A DNA stretch of 64,000 bases from Auriscalpium vulgare (taxonomy: Eukaryota > Basidiomycota > Agaricomycetes > Russulales > Auriscalpiaceae): positions 558,001-622,000 of the forward strand of contig JAHBBC010000015.1 of assembly GCA_019915015.1 (NCBI GenBank), given 5' to 3'. Shown piece by piece: positions 55,751-64,000 of this stretch; the stretch's first letter is position 1; each line of letters starts with the position of its first letter. The notes beneath the pieces were generated by a model, which worked only from the letters and a program-made list of their open reading frames with translations, was not told where the DNA came from and did not search any database. A program made the position numbers and the translations under genes.

Positions 55751-58700
55751 TCAAAGACTTGGATCCAGCCTGACGGCCGGCTTGGACACGCGACCTGAGC
55801 GAGTCGTGGTCTGCAGCGCAGGTTCGTACACAGACCCTAAGTTCTGTCGTACGACCGGCGGGGACGGAGGGCGCGGAGCGGCAACGGGTACGGCGGGACG
55901 AGCGGACGACGCGGAGGGCAGCGGTGTGGACGGGAGCGGCGCGGAGGGCATCTGGGCAGAGGGAGGAACGAGCGGGTCAACGGCAACTGGATCGGAAGAA
56001 ATAGGAATAGAGAATAATTTGTTAATGACAACGGCGTGGGGACGAGGCGCGCGAGGATGACGGCGGTGGAAGCGGTCGATGAGTTCGTTCTGGGTGGTAG
56101 GGATGTCGGACAAGGGAACCCACGAGTTTTCGGACTCGGGGAGCGACTTCCAGCGAACGAGGTACTCGAAACGATGACCAATCTTGCGACAGTCCTGGAG
56201 CGACTGAATTTGCAACGCGGCATCTTCGGCGAGTTCGAAAGGAGTCGGAGAGGAATGAGGATGGAAGTCGGAGGGGTCACGATACGGTTCAAGGAGTGAG
56301 ACGTTGAATACGGGGTGAAGACGAGAGAGGTAGGAAGGGAGACGAAGGAGGTAAGCGGATGAGCCTATTTTGCGAATGATGGGGTACGGGCCGAGACGGC
56401 GATGATCGAGCTTGAGAGAAGGACGTGTAGTCTTGATATTGCGACGGAGTAGCCAGACGAGCTGGTCAGGCTTGAACTCCGGAGCAGGTAGCGACTTCTC
56501 GTTGTAGTACTTGGACTGCAAAGCTTGCGCGTGCAATAACTCGGCGCGCAATTCGGCATGGATGACGTCGAGACGAGTCGCGAGGTCGTCCGCAGCGGGA
56601 ACGCTGGAACGCTCGGTGAGTTGCGGCTCGAAGGTGGGGTGGAAAGCGAAATTGGCGAAGAAGGGACTTTGGTGCGTGGAACTGTTCTCGAGGTTGTTGA
56701 AGGCGAACTCTCCCAGAGGGAGGTAGTCGACCCAATCGTCCTGTTGATAAGAACAATATGCACGTAAGTACGTCTCGAGCGTCTGATTCGTGCGCTCCGT
56801 CAGACCGTCAGTCTGCGGGTGATACGCCGTCGACGTCCGAGACTCAATCTTGAGCAGGGAAAGAAGCTCAGTCCAAAAACGCGAAATGAAAACAGAACCA
56901 CGATCCGAAATGATAGAATCGGGAAGGCCATGGTAGCGGAAGATCCTGTCGAGGAACAACCAGGCCAACCCAGGCGCGTCGATCGTCTCGTTACAAGGAA
57001 CGAAATGCGCGTAGCGCGTGAGACGATCGCACACGACCCAAATAGAATCGAAGCCATGAGAAAGAGGAAGCTTTACGATGAAGTCCATGGTGATTGCCTT
57101 CCACGGGCGTGAAGGAATGTCGAGCGGCTTGAGAAGCCCATACGGTTTGTGACGCGGCGTCTTGATACGCGCACAAGTATCGCATGCTTCAACGTAGCGA
57201 CGCACGAAGGTCTGCATGCCGGGCCAGGAATAGTCTCGAGAGACCAACCCAAGCGTGCGAGTACGACCAGGGTGTCCTGTGGATGGAAGATCATGACGCG
57301 AGTGAAGAATGTCAGCACGTAGTGGTCGAGGGACAAAGAGTTTTCCTTTGTGGAACACAAGTCCACCCTCGGACGTGAAGTCCGAGTTGCCATGAACGAG
57401 CGCTTCGCGCCATTCGACATCTTCTCGAAACGCGTCTTTGAAGCGCTCGAGAAGCGTTGAACTGTCGATGGAGAGAGTGGTGAGGGCGCTGAGCGTCGTA
57501 GAGCTCGATGATGATGAAACCTGTGAAGGAAAAAGATGTTCTGTGTGTTTAGCAGTGAGTATCGTCCGGTTCTGCACCAGGAGGGTGTCATCCCCCTTTT
57601 TAGGGACGAAGTCAGCTCGTCGCGATGGAGGATCCGCAACGTTCGACGATCCGGGACCCCAGGTCAACCGGAAGTCAAAATCAGACAGAAACATAGCCCA
57701 ACGCGCCTGACGGCGGTTGAGAACCTTCGAGGACATGAAGTACTCGAGGTTCTTGTGATCAGAGATGACAGAAATAGGAAACGGCGAACCGAGTAGCCAC
57801 GCCCGCATATCGCGAAACGAATCGACAATAGCGAGTAGTTCCTTGTCGTGGATCTCGTAATTGATTTCCGCCGGTGCAAGCTTGCGCGAGTAGTAGGCGA
57901 TCGGATGAAGTTGACCTTCGTCGTCCGGCTGTTGACAGACGCCAGAGATGGCGAAGTCGGACGCGTCGGTGCTGAGCGTGCACGGCGCGAGCGGATTATA
58001 GTGGCGTAGCACTGGGTAGGACGTGAACGCACGCTTGAGGCGTTCGAATGCGTCGCGCGTAGCATCTGAAAATTCAAAGACGATGTTCTTCTTGGTCAGT
58101 GCGACAAGCGGAGTGGTGATGCGAGCATAACCGTCAACGAAACGACGGTAGAAGTTAGCAAAACCAAGGAAAGACTGAAGTTCCTTCACCGAACTGGGCA
58201 CGGGCCAGTCGGTAATCGTCGCGAGCTTCTTGGGGTTCATCTTGACGCCTTCAGCGCCGACGATGTAGCCCAGATACTCCACCTCTGCCTTGTCCCACTC
58301 GCATTTCGCGGGGTTAACGCAGAGATGAGCGTCGCGAAGACGATCGAGAACGAGCGCAACGTGTTTGTCGTGCTCTTCTTGAGTTCTCGAGAAGATGAGT
58401 ATGTCGTCGAGGTAGACGACACATACGATGTCGAGTAAGTCTCGTAGGACGTCCTGGATAAATGCCTGGAAAGACGCGGGTGCGTTAGTTAAACCATACG
58501 GCACGACGAGGTGCTCGAATAGTCCGAGGGGCGTGCGGAAAGCGGTCTTCCACTCGTCACCCTCCTTGATACGCAAATGAGAGTAAGCTGAAACGAGATC
58601 GATGAGCGTGAATACTTTGCAGCCCTGTACACGATCGAGCAGGTCGTGCACAAGCGGAACTGGGTAGCGGTTCTTCTTCGTGATCGCGTTGAGTCCGCGA

Positions 58701-59887
58701 TAGTCGACGCAGAGGCGAAGGTTGCCCGTCTTCTTGCGGATGAATAGGACGGGTGCGCCAGCAGAGGATGTCGAGCTACGGATGTGCCCGCGCTCGAGAT
58801 TGGTGTTGACGTACTCGGCTAGCGCTTCGCGTTCTTGAGGCGTGAGGCGGTATAGTGGACCGAATGGTGGATCTTTCCCCTCCTCGAGCTCGATGTCGAC
58901 ATCGAACGAACGATGCGCTGGGAGTTTGTCGAACTCGGAAGAGGAAAAGACGGTCGATGCCCACGGCATGTACTTGGCCGGGATATGCTGCGCGAGGTCG
59001 TCACCAGACGCAGCGGGTGGAGGGTCGGCATCGAGGTCGTCAAGAGGTGAGGATGTCGAACTGGTCGCCGAAATGAATGCGGGCGAACCAGTGGGGAGGA
59101 AACGAATGAGGCAGACATCATGCGGTTGCGCACGCGCGGCCTTAGCGAATTTGCGAGGTGAAATGGTGCGAATGTTGGGCGCAGGTGTGAGCGAGGGAGT
59201 AGAGCGACCGGAGCCATTCCACTGAACGAGGGACGAGAGTAGCGAGGGTCGAGGAGTCGAAGGACTTGGCGAGGATGCGCGATCCTGCCGTGGTGATGCA
59301 TCGGGTGTCGGGCGGATTGTTGTTGAAGCGAACGCAGTCGCGCCAGTTAGACCGAAGCCTATGCCGACGGATGTAGTCGAGTTGAGCGAAGGACGAGTGA
59401 GTCGGGGCGCGAGACCGGAGCCTCTCGCAGAGATGGTGACTGGGTGTGTTCGAGCAAGTCCGCAACAATCGAGGGTGAGGTTGGAATCAACCCAATCGAT
59501 GTTGGGATTGTGGCGTTGGAGCCAATCGAGACCTAAAATGACAGGATAGCCGACTGCGACAACAGCCAGCGCTATAAATTCAGAGTGAGCTCCCACCGAA
59601 AGGTTAGTGACTACATCCTGGGTGATCAGGCCAGAAGCAATCGGGCGATCGTCAACCGCCATGATGGGAACCGGAACGTCCTTGAGACGTCGCGAAAGAG
59701 AATGACGCGTCGCAAAGCGCTCCGAAATGCACGACGTCGTTGCGCCGCTGTCCACGAGCGCGTACGTGTGCAGAGGAGAACGGTTAGGAAAAGAGAGTGT
59801 GACAGACACAAAGAAATGGTCTGGTGAGTTAAGCATGGGCGCGGATGAAGCGAATATGAAGGACGGGTTAGAACGATACGCAGGCAT
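55751..59887 (-). CDS. pol: Pol polyprotein (protease, RT, RNase H, integrase, chromodomain)
   Basis: One 1,378-codon frame. Protease: ALVDSGATTSCIS. Reverse transcriptase: FTLIDLVSAYSHLRIKEGDE, TPLGLFEHLVVPYGLTNAPA and the active-site YLDDILIFSR. RNase H: CTLSTDASDFAISGV and EIHDKELLAIVDSFRDMRAW. Integrase zinc domain HDLPSTGHPGRTRTLGLV...CDTCARIK; core MDFIVKLPLSHGFDSIWVVC, ISDRGSVFISRFWTELLSLL and TDGLTERTNQTLETYLRAYC. A C-terminal chromodomain (FEYLVRWKSLPESENSWVPL) probably directs integration to chromatin marks. The frame differs from gag (offset by two bases) and its first ATG is 107 nt past the gag stop codon, so separate initiation, frameshifting or processing is needed. Confidence 0.95.
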   Translation of the reverse strand: MPAYRSNPSFIFASSAPMLNSPDHFFVSVTLSFPNRSPLHTYALVDSGATTSCISERFATRHSLSRRLKDVPVPIMAVDDRPIASGLITQDVVTNLSVGAHSEFIALAVVAVGYPVILGLDWLQRHNPNIDWVDSNLTLDCCGLARTHPVTISARGSGLAPRLTRPSLNSTTSVGIGFGLTGATAFASTTIRPTPDASPRQDRASSPSPSTPRPSLLSSLVQWNGSGRSTPSLTPAPNIRTISPRKFAKAARAQPHDVCLIRFLPTGSPAFISATSSTSSPLDDLDADPPPAASGDDLAQHIPAKYMPWASTVFSSSEFDKLPAHRSFDVDIELEEGKDPPFGPLYRLTPQEREALAEYVNTNLERGHIRSSTSSAGAPVLFIRKKTGNLRLCVDYRGLNAITKKNRYPVPLVHDLLDRVQGCKVFTLIDLVSAYSHLRIKEGDEWKTAFRTPLGLFEHLVVPYGLTNAPASFQAFIQDVLRDLLDIVCVVYLDDILIFSRTQEEHDKHVALVLDRLRDAHLCVNPAKCEWDKAEVEYLGYIVGAEGVKMNPKKLATITDWPVPSSVKELQSFLGFANFYRRFVDGYARITTPLVALTKKNIVFEFSDATRDAFERLKRAFTSYPVLRHYNPLAPCTLSTDASDFAISGVCQQPDDEGQLHPIAYYSRKLAPAEINYEIHDKELLAIVDSFRDMRAWLLGSPFPISVISDHKNLEYFMSSKVLNRRQARWAMFLSDFDFRLTWGPGSSNVADPPSRRADFVPKKGDDTLLVQNRTILTAKHTEHLFPSQVSSSSSSTTLSALTTLSIDSSTLLERFKDAFREDVEWREALVHGNSDFTSEGGLVFHKGKLFVPRPLRADILHSRHDLPSTGHPGRTRTLGLVSRDYSWPGMQTFVRRYVEACDTCARIKTPRHKPYGLLKPLDIPSRPWKAITMDFIVKLPLSHGFDSIWVVCDRLTRYAHFVPCNETIDAPGLAWLFLDRIFRYHGLPDSIISDRGSVFISRFWTELLSLLKIESRTSTAYHPQTDGLTERTNQTLETYLRAYCSYQQDDWVDYLPLGEFAFNNLENSSTHQSPFFANFAFHPTFEPQLTERSSVPAADDLATRLDVIHAELRAELLHAQALQSKYYNEKSLPAPEFKPDQLVWLLRRNIKTTRPSLKLDHRRLGPYPIIRKIGSSAYLLRLPSYLSRLHPVFNVSLLEPYRDPSDFHPHSSPTPFELAEDAALQIQSLQDCRKIGHRFEYLVRWKSLPESENSWVPLSDIPTTQNELIDRFHRRHPRAPRPHAVVINKLFSIPISSDPVAVDPLVPPSAQMPSAPLPSTPLPSASSARPAVPVAAPRPPSPPVVRQNLGSVYEPALQTTTRSGRVSKPAVRLDPSL

Positions 59888-59994
59888 GAACGTGTTGTCC
59901 GTTGCACGAACATGCGTGGGCTCCGGCGTGAAAGCCGTTGCTGAGAGACGTGTCCCATCGTCAGCCGGATGCCCTGGGACGTGGGAGCAGCCGG

Positions 59995-61152
59995 CTAGGC
60001 TTTTCCCGACGACGAGGACGCAGGAGCGCGCGAGGCAAAGTTCTTCTTCGCGCGCTCGGACATGTTAGGGCAGTTCGAAATGACATGATTACCTTGCCCG
60101 CAGTAGATGCACAGACCGTCGCGGCGGCGACGATCCTTCTCGGTTTGTGTGAGAGGGGCGCGGACCTTGGTCGCGTCGATCTCCATGGGTACAACCGACG
60201 AGTGCGAGGCGGGTGGTGCGGTCTGCGTCGTCGACGAGGACGCCTGACCGGAACGCGGAGTTGAAGGCTGTTGCTTAGCCTTGCCCTTGTCCTTGTCGTT
60301 AAAGGACGATTTGGTGCGATTCTTCTCGATGTTACGCTTGTGCACGCGGTTATCGAGCTCGGTCGCTTTCGCGACGTACCTGTCAAACTCAGTAGGAACA
60401 ACAGGAACAGAGACGAAAAGGTCTTTGACTTCTTCCTTCAGACCCTCATAGAACTTCTGGATCTTCGTCGCTTCGGAGAAGTCAACGTAGACCAGTAGCT
60501 CTCGGAAACGAGACGCGTAGCTCGAGCACGAGCCAGTCTGCTTGAGTGCTTCGATCTTGCGTAGAGCCGTTCCGACGACGTCGCTGTCGCCGAAATTCTC
60601 TCGGAAATCGATGATGAGGTCGCGGAAGTCGTAGAGCAATTCCTCGTTGCTCTTCTTGATAGCCGTGAACCAGCTCTTGGCGGAGCCGTCGGCGAGGTAC
60701 GACTGCAAATACAAAGCCCTGTGATAGTCAGTAGGGAGCGAGGCACGAGACAGCTCGACGGCCGCCTCGATCTCGTCAATGAACGGTTCGACGTCAGTCG
60801 CTTTACCCGTGAACACGCGTGGTTCCTTGAATCGAGCGACGCCACGAGGGACGTCGTCGAAATCGCGAGTACGGGTGGATTGCGCAGCCGCTGCAGGCTG
60901 CGGGGCGCTGTGAATACGTTCCGTAAGGGCCTCAAGAGCGGCGCCGATACGTCGCTGATTGTCGTCAGCGTATTGTACCTGTCGGCTGACGCCCTTGAGT
61001 GTCTCCAGCATCGCACTGAAGTCCTGCCAGGTCGGATTACTCGGAGGTACCTGTGGAGCAGTTTCAGCTGTCTCTTGAGCGGGTACCTGGTCCTGGGAGA
61101 TGTTCCCAGTGGTGCTGGGCCAGGGATTTTCGTCGTAGCCTGCTGCGGACAT
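59995..61152 (-). CDS. gag: Gag polyprotein with zinc knuckle
   Basis: 385 residues from ATG 61150-61152 (MSAAGYDENPWPS). The capsid-type core includes FTGKATDVEPFIDEIEAAVE, YHRALYLQSYLADGSAKSWF, FRDLIIDFRENFGD and FRELLVYVDFSEATKIQKFY then EGL. A CCHC zinc knuckle (CIYCGQGNHVISNC) near the C-terminus binds RNA. The order matches Retrotrans_gag-type proteins of fungal Ty3 elements. It is separated from pol by a stop and a frame change. Confidence 0.93.
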   Translation of the reverse strand: MSAAGYDENPWPSTTGNISQDQVPAQETAETAPQVPPSNPTWQDFSAMLETLKGVSRQVQYADDNQRRIGAALEALTERIHSAPQPAAAAQSTRTRDFDDVPRGVARFKEPRVFTGKATDVEPFIDEIEAAVELSRASLPTDYHRALYLQSYLADGSAKSWFTAIKKSNEELLYDFRDLIIDFRENFGDSDVVGTALRKIEALKQTGSCSSYASRFRELLVYVDFSEATKIQKFYEGLKEEVKDLFVSVPVVPTEFDRYVAKATELDNRVHKRNIEKNRTKSSFNDKDKGKAKQQPSTPRSGQASSSTTQTAPPASHSSVVPMEIDATKVRAPLTQTEKDRRRRDGLCIYCGQGNHVISNCPNMSERAKKNFASRAPASSSSGKA

Positions 61153-61247
61153 ATTAGCAGAAATGTATGAGAGAAATAGGGGCTAGTGTCGAGTGTTGAG
61201 ATGTCGAGAAGAAGTTAAGAAGCAAAGGTAGGGTTTCGAGTGGGGTG

Positions 61248-61257
61248 GTCGAGTCAA
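61248..61257 (-). other. Primer-binding site, probable self-priming type
   Basis: On the coding strand TTGACTCGAC lies two bases inside the 5' LTR. It is perfectly complementary to GTCGAGTCAA within the 5' LTR (61324-61333, coding strand), where the transcript could start. This is the arrangement of Tf1/sushi elements, which prime with the 5' end of their own mRNA rather than a tRNA. Confidence 0.65.
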
Positions 61258-61259
61258 AC

Positions 61260-61532
61260 TGTAACGGGCCGAGTGTGAGAAGCAGAGGAGGTTCGAGAAC
61301 AGAGCGGGTGCTCGTTGCTGGCGTTGACTCGACAAGGAGAAGTACATGAGCGAGAGGCGACTATGAGCGAGCCACGAACCAAACACACGTAAACATAAGA
61401 GTCTGCCGAGTCAAGTAAGTACGAGGCGAATAGAGAACGAGTCTGTTGGATACACAACACGCGCACGATGAGAACGAGTCCGTGAACGTACGTAGAATGT
61501 CCGTTGGTAAGTAAGTGACCATGCCCATGACA
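61260..61532 (-). repeat. 5' LTR
   Basis: 273 bp, identical to the LTR at 55441-55713. It is followed by GAGAA, the second copy of the 5-bp target duplication. Confidence 0.95.
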
Positions 61533-62294
61533 GAGAACAGAAGGAGCGTCCAGAACGTGCAGAGGTAAGCTTCCGCAGGAGGATGAGGTTGGCTTCCGAT
61601 GAATGACTATGAGAAATTTGAGAGGGCTTGGATGTAACAGATAACTGATACACCTGAGGCCTGAGGATATGATGGAATAGTACTACCTGCGACAAGTTGC
61701 CCGGGCCGCCAGTGGTTGTCTGTGTGACTGTGTGACTGTTCAGAACGCGTCACGCGTCACGCGCTCTTCAGAATGGTCTCCGAATCGTGAGTAGTGTCTC
61801 CCTCAAAGAGCATAGCCTACCATGGCGGCCCGCGCAGTAAATTTAGGTAGAGCACGCCATCCTTTTCAGAGCCTCCGAGTCGGCCAGCGTTCGGGCTGAC
61901 GATGAGACGATGAGGCAGGATATGAAGGAGGACCTGGAAACGGGAGGCTCTCAAACTTCTCGGATGCCTAAGTCCGGGGGAGTGCATTTTTGCAGAAACA
62001 GCTTTGAAACAATACTTATACGGAGGCTGGCAGGGCCCTGCTTCTACCAACTCACCAACACTGGCAACAGCGTCATCTCCGGGCCAGCCTAAGCACTCGC
62101 ACGATACTTCTGGGAATGTATTGAGATAATCAAATGCTGAACATTAAGAGCGTCCGAAATTGTCAGGTAGTATGATTCCTCGTTGCACAGCCTGTGCGCG
62201 ACTCTGATAATATGACGGGCGGTACCCTTTTGCCCTCTTGAGGAGACGAAAAAATAGATCAATAATTAGTACATTGCCTTCCTCTTGTCCTCCT
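61533..62294. other. Intergenic region downstream of GH51 copy 2
   Basis: This is the 3' flank of the second GH51 gene next to the retroelement. No gene or repeat is recognised. Confidence 0.45.
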
Positions 62295-64000
62295 TCAAGC
62301 CACCGGGATCGTCAAGACGGTGACGCTGAACCCCGGTGCGTTGTAGTTCGTGGTGCGTCCCGTCTTGATCGTGCTCGTTTTCGGCACCACGACATTTGCA
62401 TTTCCGATAACATTGCTGGCGTTCTTCGGGCCCGTTAGGACCTGCGCAGTTCCCTCCGAATGCACATTCGACGGGAGCTGGAAGGAGAGCGAGGCGGGCG
62501 TGGAGACGGTGTTCGAAATCTACGGGTTCACAGAATTGTCAGTACGCGGGAAGACGGGTGGGATGTGCAGCGTACCTTGATGATGTACGAAGCAGGAGAG
62601 TTCTTCTTGGTGACCGACCAGAAGACAGTCCCGTTGCGACTGGGGAGCGTGCTGGGAAGGTATGCGTCGCCGCGGTTCACGGAGAAGAACTGAGAAAAGA
62701 CGTCAGTGGAGGGTTCGTATGACAGGCAAAGTTCGGCGGTACCTTCTGGACGTAGTAGCTTGTTGAGCGCACGACGCTACCCGCACTGTGCATGTCGGGT
62801 CAGTCAGATTCCATCTTTGGCGTATGTCAGCTACCACGTACTCGAATGTAATCAAATTGGGGGTCTGGGAATCTTCAGTATGTGCTGCCATCAAAGAACT
62901 GGGCATCTACTCACCCATTGAGATCCGTTGACATGCTGAAGAAGGCGTCAGTGAAGATTTGTTGCAAGCGGCAGAGCACTCACTGCGAGAAGAGGTGCAT
63001 AGCTAGCCGCGAAGACGATGTCGCTGTTCCGCTCCAAGCCCGTCATGAATGCCGCTTCGCTCACAGCAGCTAAGTTCAACAGCATCATCTCAGCCCACTG
63101 TGACGCAAAACATTAATGGCAAAGGATACGTACTCTCCACGGTAGGCCAAGGCAGTCTTTCACCAAAGATGTCATCCGGGTTGACAGAGATGGCGGCGTA
63201 CTCGCCCTGGAGAGGTAGGTCAGGAGGTGAAGTGCGATCGTTGAGATGATCCCAACCTCGAAATACGTTGTCCCGTTGCGCTGCGATGAAGTGTTAGAGT
63301 TATGCTGCTTTTCGGTTGAAGGAGACCCGCACCTCGAAGTCGTCGTAGTAGAAGGTATTGTTATTGAACCAGCCTGAAGCGTTGTATCAAGACCGGTATT
63401 TCACGGACCATACTGTGACTCACCAGGGACGGAATAGACGTGCACATCGAAGGACTTGGGCGTAGGTGTCAGTTCGGGGGTCCAAGGATTTGTTGTCGCA
63501 AGGAAACCTGGTCAAACAGCGTCAGTGCATCGATCGCACCACACGTCATGATGATACGCACGGATGTCGGGGAATGCAGCTGAGAGGTTGCCAACAAGGA
63601 GAGGCCAGCGCCCAGGGTACCTAGAGATTTGTTAGTAAACGCAACTCGGAGAGCAAGATTCACCATACGTGTCTGAAAACCAGTCCTCGTTCCCGATTTC
63701 GACATAGTTCAAGGTGAACGGCTTTTCGCGTCCGAGCGAGGCTCTCAAGGCACCTGGTATAAAGACGAATAAGCATTGAGCATCGGCAACCGGTAGGCCC
63801 ACTTACCACCCGTAGTATTCGTCCCTCCCACTACGAACTCGATCTTTTATGGAATGGCGGTATCAACAACCACTCCACGCGGGACAAAACGACGCAGCTT
63901 ACCTGCTGCCGCGCCTGCTCAATGTACGGCCCCAACTGGTCTGGAGCCAGGCTCGCTCCATTGAGTGTATAACCTGACCAAACAGCCATGATGCTCTGCA
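62295..64000 (-). CDS. GH51 alpha-L-arabinofuranosidase (copy 2, 5' end beyond window)
   Basis: This is the C-terminal two-thirds of a paralogue of the gene at 51805-55042. From the window edge: QSIMAVWSGYTLNGASLAPD, QLGPYIEQARQQ, IEFVVGGTNTTG, ALRASLGREKPFTLNYVEIG then NEDWFSD (acid/base Glu), RFLATTNPWTPELTPTPKSF, DVHVYSVP, GWFNNNTFYYDDFE, NGTTYFE, GEYAAIS, AAFMTGLERNSDIVFAASYA, YLPSTLPSRNGTVFWSVTKK and FSVTVLTIPVA-stop (62295-62297). Exon boundaries match copy 1 one for one, so the pair arose by tandem duplication. No inactivating lesion is visible in this part. The N-terminal sandwich and signal peptide lie outside the window. Confidence 0.88.

Larger units (their letters stand above)
55441..61532 (-). 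mobile_element. Complete Ty3-type LTR retrotransposon with chromodomain
   Basis: This 6,092-bp element is on the minus strand. Its two 273-bp LTRs (55441-55713, 61260-61532) are identical base for base by eye, begin TG and end CA, and are flanked by the 5-bp target duplication GAGAA (55436-55440 and 61533-61537). Between them lie gag (61152-59995) and pol (59887-55751), a polypurine tract next to the 3' LTR, and a primer site next to the 5' LTR. Domain order PR-RT-RNaseH-IN-chromodomain defines a Ty3/chromovirus-type element. All major frames are open, so the element looks young and potentially active. Confidence 0.95.

Noticed and set aside
55436..61537. tRNA-primed primer-binding site
   Set aside because: No convincing tRNA 3'-end complement was recognised next to the LTR, whereas a perfect 10-base self-complement exists.
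1..64000. CRISPR arrays, prophage or operon-like clusters
   Set aside because: The sequence is clearly eukaryotic, with spliced genes; no regularly spaced short repeats were seen.

Overview
The window is about 64 kb of nuclear DNA from a basidiomycete fungus, most likely a wood- or litter-associated Agaricomycete. The evidence is dense 45-65-nt GT-AG introns, single-chain ATP-citrate lyase, mushroom-restricted families (DUF6535, DUF6698/DUF6532-like, Plavaka transposase), a chromodomain Ty3-type LTR element, a STAND/NACHT-type N-terminus and tandem GH51 arabinofuranosidases. Exons were joined by eye from reading frame, splice signals and family resemblance. Family names are recognition from memory; no searches were run.

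Layout. 1-8 kb: start of a STAND-type gene (minus), a UBL3/MUB-like prenylated ubiquitin-fold protein (plus) and ATP-citrate lyase (plus) that stops before the end of its citryl-CoA-lyase part. 8.4-13 kb: a tandem duplication of a four-helix membrane protein (minus; left copy frameshifted), a stray copy of a DUF1275 gene 3' end, and a DUF6535 membrane protein (plus). 14-16 kb: a small protein with an eIF4E-binding-type motif, tRNA-His(GTG) with a probable 7-nt intron, and a cupin-like gene with a frameshift. 16.6-23.4 kb: the large nucleoporin Nup192/Nup205 (minus, 11 exons). 23.9-26.2 kb: decayed sequence (riboflavin-kinase fragment joined to a cupin-like fragment, then a DUF6535 pseudogene). 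27-30.1 kb: DUF1275 membrane protein and a Kre9/Knh1-type GPI-anchored wall protein (both minus).

30.9-40.5 kb is an accessory block: a divergent DUF6698 / DUF6532-like pair, an intact ten-exon Plavaka DNA-transposon gene, and a decayed kinase-like gene. 40.8-49 kb is conserved housekeeping: SNF8/Vps22 (ESCRT-II), CSN5 (COP9 signalosome), an OXLD1-like mitochondrial protein, an AGC-type kinase and ribosomal protein eL20. 49.3-51.4 kb holds a third DUF6535 gene. 51.8-64 kb holds two GH51 arabinofuranosidase paralogues in tandem (minus; the second runs off the window), separated by a complete 6,092-bp Ty3-type element with identical 273-bp LTRs, a 5-bp target duplication, separate gag and pol frames, a polypurine tract and a Tf1-like self-complementary primer site.

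The conserved genes do not form a functional cluster. The unifying theme is alternation of stable housekeeping blocks with accessory islands showing duplication, decay and recent transposition. The best candidates for unusual biology are the DUF6698/DUF6532/Plavaka neighbourhood, the truncated ATP-citrate lyase, the apparently very young self-primed retrotransposon, and two consecutive microexons in a GH51 gene.
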